Shown one piece after another: positions 57,858 to 64,000 of a stretch of 64,000 nucleotides of DNA; positions within the stretch are counted from its first letter, which is position 1; each line of letters opens with the position of its first letter. Below the pieces are notes generated by a model that saw only the letters and a program-made list of their open reading frames with translations, had not been told where the DNA came from and did no database searches. Origin of the DNA: an uncultured Pelagibacteraceae bacterium (GTDB lineage Bacteria; Pseudomonadota; Alphaproteobacteria; Pelagibacterales; Pelagibacteraceae); contig CACHGA010000001.1 in assembly GCA_902579285.1 (NCBI GenBank), positions 62,001-126,000 on the forward strand. The letters are read 5' to 3'. A program made the position numbers and the translations under genes.

Positions 57858-58906
57858 ATGGGCTCTTGTTGAGTCAAACAATGTATTGTTCCAAAACCCC
57901 AAACTAAAACAGAGCAATCTACTGGCACAATTTTTCTGCTTTTAAAGTGCCTCTTAAAAATTCTTAAAACTATTTTGTCTTTAGGATCTTTAAATACTGG
58001 AACCAAAACAATTTTATTGGCAATATAAAAATTCAAATAGCTTGCTGGAACTCTTATGCCTTTTATTTTTCTCGGTTCAGGCATTGGTATAGGAACAATT
58101 TTTAATTTTTTAATATTTTCGTTTTTGAATTTTTTTAAAATTTTAATATTTTCACTTAAATTCTTAAAATTTTTTTCTTTTTTATTTTTTTCTTTCGCAA
58201 CAAATATCTTATTTTTACCCACAAACCTTGCTATATCATCAACATGACCATGTGTATCATCCCCAACTATACCTTTGTTAAGCCAAATAACTTTATTGAT
58301 ACCAAAAAATTTTTGAAAAATAATTTCATAGTCTTTTATTTTAAATCCTATATTTCTTTCCTGGATTTTGCTCAAAAGACATTGCTTTGTTGTTAACAAT
58401 AATCCATTACCATTTACATCTATAGACCCCCCTTCAAGAATAATTTTTTTTCTTTTAAATTTTGGTTTAATAACTTTAATTTTTGTTGCTCTTCTTATTT
58501 TCAAATAAGCTTTATTATCTTTTTTAAAGTTCTTATATTTTGCCCAGGCATTAAATTCCCAATTAGATAATATCTTTTTATTTTTTTTAATTTTTATGAA
58601 GATTGGCAACGAGTCCCTTACCCACGATCTATCAGTTTTGCAATTAATTAGTCTTATATTGCTAATTTTTGTGCCAAAACTTTTTAATTTATTGATTATT
58701 TTTTTATGCTCTGATTTTTTGTTTACTAAAATATTTACTAATTGTACTTTTGATATATTCGAGACTATCAAAGCAAAAACACCCGGAATATCTTCAAATT
58801 TTCCCGGCCAATCATCTTTGTTATGTGGCCACGCAATCCAGGTGGATTTCTGTGACTCCCACTCAGCGGGCATTCTATAAGCGCCCTTTCTTAATAAATT
58901 AGGCAT
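57854..58906 (-). CDS. aguA: Agmatine deiminase
   Basis: Guanidino-group hydrolase (PAD_porph family) converting agmatine to N-carbamoylputrescine. Features: RMPAEWESQKSTWIAWPHNKDDWPG; DRSWVRDSLPIFI; IILEGGSIDVNGNGLLLTTKQCLL (Asp/Glu/Asn active-site block); GHVDDIARFVG (His, Asp); C-terminal GFGTIHCLTQQEP with the nucleophilic Cys. 350 aa. The start lies 8 bases into the aguB-like gene, and the pair would run agmatine to putrescine. Confidence 0.9.
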   Translation of the reverse strand: MPNLLRKGAYRMPAEWESQKSTWIAWPHNKDDWPGKFEDIPGVFALIVSNISKVQLVNILVNKKSEHKKIINKLKSFGTKISNIRLINCKTDRSWVRDSLPIFIKIKKNKKILSNWEFNAWAKYKNFKKDNKAYLKIRRATKIKVIKPKFKRKKIILEGGSIDVNGNGLLLTTKQCLLSKIQERNIGFKIKDYEIIFQKFFGINKVIWLNKGIVGDDTHGHVDDIARFVGKNKIFVAKEKNKKEKNFKNLSENIKILKKFKNENIKKLKIVPIPMPEPRKIKGIRVPASYLNFYIANKIVLVPVFKDPKDKIVLRIFKRHFKSRKIVPVDCSVLVWGFGTIHCLTQQEPI

Positions 58907-59774
58907 CTCTGGGGTTATTTAATATGCCTTTATAATAATCTATTCTTCTGTCTCTAAAAAAAGGCCAATGTCTTCTTGCCGTCTCAACTTTTTTATAATT
59001 AATATCACAAATTAAAGTTTTTTCTTTTTGTTTTGAACTGACAACAACATTACCACTTGGATCAAAAACAACAGTATTTCCCCAAAATTCTAATTTTTTT
59101 GATCCCTGCTTCTCTATACCCACTCTATTAACTGCAGCAACATAAACACCATTCGCAATCGCGTGGGATCTTTGAATCGATAACCAAGCATTTAGTTGAG
59201 ATTTTCCAAACCTCTTTTTCTCTCTAGGATGCCATCCTATTGCAGTAGGATAAAAAAGTATCTCTGCGCCTAGCAAGGATGTTAATCTTGCAGCTTCTGG
59301 AAACCACTGATCCCAACACACCAAAGTTCCAAGTTTACCTTGACTTGTTCTAAAAGATTTAAATCCTAAATCACCAGGAGTGAAATAAAATTTTTCATAG
59401 TATTGAGGATCATCCGGGATATGCATTTTTCTATACTTTCCAATCAATTTACCTTTTTCATTAATAACTACACAAGTATTATGATAAATACCTGTAGTTT
59501 TTTTTTCAAATAATGGAGCAATAATTATTACTTTAAGTTCTTTAGCCAACAAACAAAGAGTATTAGTATTTTTACCGGGAATTTTCTCAGCTAAGTTAAA
59601 ATTTGAATGCTTTTCTTGTTGGCAAAAATAATTTGATAAAAATAATTCTGGCAAACATATTATCTTTGCTTTTTTTTTACTAGCCTCTCTTATTTTTCTT
59701 ATGGCACTATCCATATTTTGTTTCTGCTCAGACGATATTTTCATCTGTATTAAAGCTATTCTTGTTTTTGTCAT
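58899..59774 (-). CDS. aguB: N-carbamoylputrescine amidase-like carbon-nitrogen hydrolase
   Basis: Nitrilase-superfamily amidase releasing putrescine from N-carbamoylputrescine. Catalytic triad: Glu in IICLPELFLSNYFCQ, Lys in GKYRKMHIPDDPQYYEKFYF, and Cys in GTLVCWDQWFPEAARLTSL. The start is set to ATG 59774 (MTKTRIALIQMKI, 291 aa); the track's 59849 adds residues that overlap the synthase gene. Overlaps aguA by eight bases. The pairing with aguA favours this specificity among nitrilase-family enzymes. Confidence 0.88.
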   Translation of the reverse strand: MTKTRIALIQMKISSEQKQNMDSAIRKIREASKKKAKIICLPELFLSNYFCQQEKHSNFNLAEKIPGKNTNTLCLLAKELKVIIIAPLFEKKTTGIYHNTCVVINEKGKLIGKYRKMHIPDDPQYYEKFYFTPGDLGFKSFRTSQGKLGTLVCWDQWFPEAARLTSLLGAEILFYPTAIGWHPREKKRFGKSQLNAWLSIQRSHAIANGVYVAAVNRVGIEKQGSKKLEFWGNTVVFDPSGNVVVSSKQKEKTLICDINYKKVETARRHWPFFRDRRIDYYKGILNNPRDA

Positions 59775-59778
59775 TTTA

Positions 59779-60822
59779 TTAAAATAATTTTTGGAAATTT
59801 CTTCGCTCTCTATTTTTCCAATTTTGACGATGGTATGCGTCACTAGCAATTAATGGCAAAACACTAGTAGCCTCAGCAAAAACCATTTGTTCTTTCGAAG
59901 TATCTACTTTCCCCCACGAACTTGCCTCTTTAAGCGTTGAACTACTACATGCACCGTCCCTAGTATCAGCCACAGTGATTTGAATTGCATACTTATGCAT
60001 ATCAACTTTTTTCCCCAAAAGTTCAGCACAGACAACTGTATCTTGTACAAAGTTTTTTGGAACACCACCTCCAACCATTAATAATCCTGAAGTTTTTGAT
60101 TTCAATTTAATTTCTGTAAGCTCCCTAAACTCTTTGATCGAGTCTATGGTTATATGATTTGAAGGATTTTGTTCTTGGTGCATTACCAAACCAAAACCAG
60201 CCGAACTATCTGTAAATGCAGGACAGAATATAGGCACATTATGGTCATAGGCTAATTCAATAAGTGAATTTTTCTTTTTTGAGTTTTTTTTAAGATATCT
60301 ACCTATTTCTTTGATGAATTCCCTCGATGTATAAGCTTTTGGCGTTAATTTATTAGCAATATCACAAATAGTCTTATCGCAAGCTTGCAATTGTTCCTCA
60401 TCAATATAAGTATCATATATTCTATCTATATAGTTTTCTCTTAACACTTTATCATCTTGAAATTGATCGCCTTGATAATGCTTAAATCCAATAGCTTCAA
60501 AGAAATCCATGTCTATTATAGAGGCTCCAGTTGCAACTATCGCATCAACCATATTAAATTTAATTAAATCAGAATAAAGTTTCATACATCCTGCCGCAGA
60601 AGTAGACCCTGCAATTGTTAAAAATATTGAGCAATTTTTATCTTTAATCATCTCGTTATAAATTTCTGCAGCTTTGGCAGTGTCTCTTGAAGTGAAAGAC
60701 ATTTTTTTCATGGAGTCGATTATTTTTCGAGAATCAAAAGAAGTAATATCTATATGTTCTACTTCAGATTTTAATAGAGATTTTTTGTTGTGACCAAGTG
60801 TAGGTCCATTTTTTTTATTCAT
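59779..60822 (-). CDS. Deoxyhypusine-synthase-like protein (bacterial polyamine synthase)
   Basis: Member of the deoxyhypusine synthase family, which moves an aminobutyl group from spermidine using NAD. In bacteria, which have no eIF5A, such proteins are thought to make homospermidine or related polyamines. Visible features: FLTIAGSTSAAGCMKLYSDLI (NAD-binding type), TDSSAGFGLVMHQEQNP, VVGGG-type MVGGGVPKNFVQD, and EASSWGKVDTSKEQM, which retains the catalytic Lys of the SWGK motif. 347 aa. It abuts the decarboxylase gene. Substrate is inferred from the operon. Confidence 0.85.
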   Translation of the reverse strand: MNKKNGPTLGHNKKSLLKSEVEHIDITSFDSRKIIDSMKKMSFTSRDTAKAAEIYNEMIKDKNCSIFLTIAGSTSAAGCMKLYSDLIKFNMVDAIVATGASIIDMDFFEAIGFKHYQGDQFQDDKVLRENYIDRIYDTYIDEEQLQACDKTICDIANKLTPKAYTSREFIKEIGRYLKKNSKKKNSLIELAYDHNVPIFCPAFTDSSAGFGLVMHQEQNPSNHITIDSIKEFRELTEIKLKSKTSGLLMVGGGVPKNFVQDTVVCAELLGKKVDMHKYAIQITVADTRDGACSSSTLKEASSWGKVDTSKEQMVFAEATSVLPLIASDAYHRQNWKNRERRNFQKLF

Positions 60823-62000
60823 TACGCAACTAAGTATTTAACTTTTATTCCACCATCGTACACGGAAAGAATCGGCTTGTCATCCAATTGATAAATTGCG
60901 TCTGAATAAAAACCATTAAATTTTGTTCTAAACGTTGTTCCGTAAGCACCAAGCTGTCCAAGCTCAATATAATCACCCTCTTTAATATTATTTGGTAATA
61001 AGAATGGACCTTTCATATAATCAAGACTATCACAAGTTGGGCCGTAAAAACTAAAAGCCGTCAGTTTTTTGGAGAGCACTCTTCCGTTGGTAATCATTTT
61101 AGAAGGTAGAACAAAATTTGGTACTCCAGCATCAAATAAAGATCCATAAGTTCCATCATTTATGTATAATTTTTGTTTTTTTCTCAAAATCACCTTAACT
61201 ATAGTTGATCCAGCTTCAGCAACGATTGCCCGACCGGGTTCACAAAATATTTCAGGCATTTTTTCTAATTTTAATTTTTCTAATCCATTTTTTATTTCAG
61301 CCATATAGTTTTCTAAGGGCTCTGGTATTAGATCCGGGTAAATAGAAGGAAAACCACCGCCTATATTTATAACATCTGGAACGATCTTAGTTTTTTTTAT
61401 GATATTTCCAATTTCTTGAATGCCTTTTGAAAATGAAATTTTATCCATACACTGAGAACCAACATGAAAACTTAAACCCACTTTCTTACCATGTTCTTTG
61501 CAAAGCCTTAAAAGGCCCAAAGCTTCACTCGCTAAAGCCCCAAATTTTCTAGATAAATCAATTTCAGCATGTTCATTTGAAATTGCCATTCTCACATATA
61601 AATTTAAATCCTTTGCATTTTTTGTTGCATTCAATATTTTTAATAATTCTTCTTTTGTGTCTAAAGCAAAATCTTTAACATTATAATGAAAATATGCCTC
61701 TTTGATATTTTCTCTACTCTTAACAGTATGCATAAAATAAACTTTTGCTTTGTTATCTATTTTTTTAATCAATTTTATCTCGTTAATTGATGCTACATCA
61801 AAATTTTGAATTCCAGAATTTATAATAGTTTTAATTACTTTTTCGTTTGGATTTGTTTTTACAGCGTAAAGAATTTTTCCAGGAAAGTTACTTTTAAAAA
61901 ACTCAACCGACTTTTTAATTGATTTAGGTCTGATGCAATAGACCGGATTATCTGGTTTTAATGTGTTAATTAACTCGTTAACGTTATCAAATTTTCGCAT
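60822..62000 (-). CDS. Ornithine/lysine-type decarboxylase (alanine-racemase fold)
   Basis: PLP-dependent basic amino-acid decarboxylase, group IV fold. The PLP Lys is in ILYAVKTNPNEKV. Other motifs: LSFHVGSQCMDKISF, VINIGGGFPSIYPD, CEPGRAIVAEAGSTIVKV, and the active-site Cys in FSFYGPTCDSLDYM. I use ATG 62000 (MRKFDNVNELIN, 392 aa) instead of 62027. Substrate (ornithine, lysine or arginine-derived) cannot be fixed from sequence; ornithine is the common one in this group. First gene of the operon decarboxylase - DHS-like - aguB - aguA. Confidence 0.9.
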   Translation of the reverse strand: MRKFDNVNELINTLKPDNPVYCIRPKSIKKSVEFFKSNFPGKILYAVKTNPNEKVIKTIINSGIQNFDVASINEIKLIKKIDNKAKVYFMHTVKSRENIKEAYFHYNVKDFALDTKEELLKILNATKNAKDLNLYVRMAISNEHAEIDLSRKFGALASEALGLLRLCKEHGKKVGLSFHVGSQCMDKISFSKGIQEIGNIIKKTKIVPDVINIGGGFPSIYPDLIPEPLENYMAEIKNGLEKLKLEKMPEIFCEPGRAIVAEAGSTIVKVILRKKQKLYINDGTYGSLFDAGVPNFVLPSKMITNGRVLSKKLTAFSFYGPTCDSLDYMKGPFLLPNNIKEGDYIELGQLGAYGTTFRTKFNGFYSDAIYQLDDKPILSVYDGGIKVKYLVA

Positions 62001-62150
62001 CTCATGTGTCCCCCAATTATTACACAAACAAGCTTCTAAAAAATTTACTAAAAAAGCTTATATTATTTTTTTTCAAGTAATAGTTTTTTACCCCTATGTA
62101 AAGAAAATAATTCAAGATTGTCGCATTGCAATATTCACAATAGTGACTAT
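62001..62150. promoter_or_regulatory. Divergent promoter region between the polyamine operon and regA
   Basis: About 150 bases shared by the operon start and regA. Two AAGCTT copies (62030-62035 and 62054-62059) could pair as a short stem. No defined box was recognised. RegA control of the adjacent operon is a possibility from position alone. Confidence 0.35.
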
Positions 62151-62732
62151 ATGACAACAATAATGAAAGCAATTAAAACACCTCAGGGTTTAAAAATAAC
62201 AGACTTCGAAGACAGGTCTCTCTTGATAGTGGATGATGATGATCCATTAAGGATGAGGCTCTCAAGAGCAATGGAGAAGAAGGGTTTCCAAGTTAAAGAC
62301 GCTAAAACTGTTGAAAATGCTATCAAAATGGTGATATCACACCCTCCAAAATTTGCATTAGTTGACCTAAGACTGGAGGACGGAAACGGTCTTGATGTTG
62401 TGAAAGAAATTAACAAGGTGAAAAAGGATAGCAGAGTTGTGATGTTAACGGGCTATGGGAACCTCCCTACGGCTGTGGCAGCAGTAAAATCTGGTGCCAT
62501 CGACTATATGGCTAAGCCGGTAGATGCTGATGATGTAGAGGCAGCCTTACTCGCAGAACCCGAATCAAAGGCCAAACCGCCTGAAAATCCAATGTCAGCA
62601 GACAGAGTAAAATGGGAGCATATTCATCGGGTATTTGAACTCTGTAATAGAAACGTATCTGAAACTGCAAGAAGACTTAAGATGCACAGAAGAACTCTTC
62701 AAAGAATCTTGTCGAAAAGATCCCCTCGTTAA
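62151..62732 (+). CDS. regA: Response regulator RegA/PrrA
   Basis: Global redox response regulator, partner of RegB. The receiver starts at RSLLIVDDDDPLRMRLSRAMEKKGF, the acidic pair is at residues 29-30, and the phospho-acceptor is Asp72 (FALVDLRLEDGNGLDV). VMLTGYGNLPTAVAAVKSGAIDYMAKPVD has the conserved Thr and Lys. The C-terminal Fis-type helix-turn-helix is HIHRVFELCNRNVSETARRLKMHRRTLQRILSK, as in RegA. I use ATG 62151 (193 aa). It overlaps the bioY 3' end by four bases. Confidence 0.93.
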   Translation: MTTIMKAIKTPQGLKITDFEDRSLLIVDDDDPLRMRLSRAMEKKGFQVKDAKTVENAIKMVISHPPKFALVDLRLEDGNGLDVVKEINKVKKDSRVVMLTGYGNLPTAVAAVKSGAIDYMAKPVDADDVEAALLAEPESKAKPPENPMSADRVKWEHIHRVFELCNRNVSETARRLKMHRRTLQRILSKRSPR

Positions 62733-63274
62733 ATTCTAAATCTCAAAATTTTTGGGATTAATATTGTTAAAATAAGAACTTTAAATAACTCCGCTAAAAG
62801 AAAAGGCTGTGCACCTAATTCAAAAATTGGCTTATCCCAACCAATTAATGATCCTAACCAAAGTAACCCAAATGAATATATAAAAGATACTGCAAAACAC
62901 AATTTTACAAAGTTCTTTAAAAAATTATTATCAAATTTAAAAAATCCAGTTAGATAAACAGTAATTAAAAAACCAAGCAAGTAACCCATGGTAGGTCCAG
63001 TAAAATATACTATGCCCATTCCTTTTTCAGGGGTTCCAGCAAAAACTGGTAAACCCACTATTCCCTCCATGAGATATAGTGATACCGTGAACAATCCAAG
63101 TTTCCAACCAAACAAAATACCAATTAGCATTACAACAAACGTTTGCATAGTCATTGGAACTGGCCAAAAGGGTATTTTTATTTTTGAAGAAACAGCTAAA
63201 AGCAATGTAGCTAAAACAGCTAAAAATAAATTTTTAACTAGTGAATTTTCCTTAAAATTTTTTATAAGTTCCAT
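62729..63274 (-). CDS. bioY: BioY biotin transporter
   Basis: Substrate-binding (S) component of the biotin ECF transporter; solitary BioY proteins can also act alone. 181 aa with about six TM helices, including KIPFWPVPMTMQTFVVMLIGILFGWKLG (BioY signature) and MEGIVGLPVF. No EcfA1/A2/T genes adjoin; the neighbouring ABC ATPase is of a different subfamily. It suggests the cell takes up biotin rather than making all of it. Confidence 0.88.
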   Translation of the reverse strand: MELIKNFKENSLVKNLFLAVLATLLLAVSSKIKIPFWPVPMTMQTFVVMLIGILFGWKLGLFTVSLYLMEGIVGLPVFAGTPEKGMGIVYFTGPTMGYLLGFLITVYLTGFFKFDNNFLKNFVKLCFAVSFIYSFGLLWLGSLIGWDKPIFELGAQPFLLAELFKVLILTILIPKILRFRI

Positions 63275-63307
63275 ATCATTATTATTACTTTTAAATTAAA
63301 TAAAAAT

Positions 63308-64000
63308 CTACCTATTTGTTAATTTTAAAAATATATCTTCAAGATCGCCGTCTTCTGTTGAAATATCAACAATTTCTGCACTTTTTTTTACAACATTTAT
63401 TATTTGATCAAATTTGAATTTATTTTTATCGTAGGAAGCTTCAATCTGGGTTCCATTCTTTGTGAATTTTACACCATTAAGCACTATTTCATCAAATTTA
63501 TCCAAATTACTTACTTTAAATTTAATTTTTTTAGTTTCGATTCTATCTAATAATTTTGAGGTACTATCTAAAGCTACCAGATTTCCTTTATTGATAATTC
63601 CAATTCGATCACACATATCCTGAGCTTCATATAAATTATGTGTAGTTAATATTATAGTGACTCCGATTTTGTTCAGTTCAGAAACATTTTTCCATAAATT
63701 TTGTCTTAGTTCTACATCAACACCCGCTGAAGGTTCATCTAAAATCAGTAGTGGAGGTTGATGAACCATTGCTTTTGCAATTAATAACCTTCGTTTCATA
63801 CCTCCAGAGAGACTTCTCGCATAAGAGTTTGCCTGTTTATCTAATGACACCATTTTTAAAATTAAATCGGTAATCCTATCTTTTTCTTTTACACCAAACA
63901 GACCTGCCTGAAGTTCCAACAATTTCCTTGGACTAAAAAAAGCATCTAAATTTACTTCCTGTGGCACTATTCCAATCGAAGCTTTTACTTGCCTTGGATT
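63308..64000 (-). CDS. ABC-2-type transporter ATP-binding protein (5' partial)
   Basis: ATPase subunit resembling the CcmA/DrrA/YadG group of ABC exporters. The frame is open from base 64000, reading NPRQVKASIGIVPQEVNLD (Q-loop region); the track start GTG 63967 is internal. Then YARSLSGGMKRRLLIAKAM (ABC signature), LLILDEPSAGVD (Walker B) and ILTTHNLYEAQDMCDR (His switch). Walker A and the permease lie off the window. A C-terminal ~75-residue extension is present. Substrate unknown. Confidence 0.87.
   Translation of the reverse strand, partial: NPRQVKASIGIVPQEVNLDAFFSPRKLLELQAGLFGVKEKDRITDLILKMVSLDKQANSYARSLSGGMKRRLLIAKAMVHQPPLLILDEPSAGVDVELRQNLWKNVSELNKIGVTIILTTHNLYEAQDMCDRIGIINKGNLVALDSTSKLLDRIETKKIKFKVSNLDKFDEIVLNGVKFTKNGTQIEASYDKNKFKFDQIINVVKKSAEIVDISTEDGDLEDIFLKLTNR

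Noticed and set aside
63308-63967. ABC ATPase as EcfA partner of BioY
   Set aside because: Its C-terminal extension and motif pattern fit the CcmA/DrrA (ABC-2) group and not EcfA; the 33-base gap suggests only neighbourhood.

Overview
The window looks like a chromosome segment from a streamlined marine alphaproteobacterium of the SAR11 clade (Candidatus Pelagibacter or a close relative). The evidence is very AT-rich DNA with many poly-A and poly-T runs, almost no intergenic space, lysine-, asparagine- and isoleucine-rich proteins, and gene neighbourhoods typical of Alphaproteobacteria (parA-parB-holA-lptE-leuS; fur-miaB-phoH-ybeY-lnt-metK-nusA-infB-rbfA-rpsO-pnp; irr/fabA-fabB-fabI; ubiE-ubiB-coaBC; mutM/rpsT/dnaA; regB/regA). 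I see no rRNA, tRNA, CRISPR array, IS element, prophage or integrase. The taxonomic call is by pattern recognition and was not checked by a search.

Layout. 1-6.2 kb: parA (5' end off-window) and parB, then holA, lptE, leuS and a DUF3576 lipoprotein on the minus strand. 6.2-7.5 kb: a porin ending in a hairpin terminator. 7.4-9.9 kb: two divergent pairs whose start codons touch or overlap (ThiE-like/yggS, L,D-transpeptidase/winged-helix regulator), followed by a 38-aa ArfA-like gene missing from the ORF track. 9.8-15.9 kb, minus strand: grpE-dnaK-dnaJ-dapB-nth-adenosine kinase. 16-19.1 kb: rdgB, an LpoA-like protein, rsmI and a DolP-like lipoprotein, matching the E. coli yraL/yraM/yraP neighbourhood. 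19-27.2 kb: maeB, murJ, trpS (frame broken twice at poly-A tracts), nfuA, a Bax-like glucosaminidase, a polysaccharide deacetylase and a very short tsaB. 27.2-39.7 kb: the fur-to-pnp information-processing cluster, with phoH broken once at a poly-A tract. 39.7-45.8 kb: a possible acetyltransferase, fabI-fabB-fabA, divergent irr, and katG with an Irr-box-like operator over its promoter. 45.7-51.6 kb: a DUF2061 protein, an SH3 protein, a ThiF/MoeB-family protein, coaBC, ubiB, ubiE, mutM and rpsT. 51.6-56.6 kb: dnaA, dnaN and gyrB, without recF. 56.6-62.7 kb: redox sensor kinase regB and its regulator regA on either side of a four-gene polyamine operon (decarboxylase, deoxyhypusine-synthase-like enzyme, agmatine deiminase, N-carbamoylputrescine amidase). 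62.7-64 kb: a stand-alone BioY and a partial ABC ATPase.

Most of the window is housekeeping: chromosome segregation and replication, translation, chaperones, envelope lipids and murein, and ubiquinone, CoA and fatty-acid synthesis. I did not find an obviously new multi-gene system. The points most worth a second look are the poly-A frame breaks in trpS and phoH, the candidate Irr box at katG, the unlisted ArfA gene, shared start codons such as CATG and ATGCAT, a terminator inside the 3' coding end of the convergent gene, and the polyamine operon between regB and regA.
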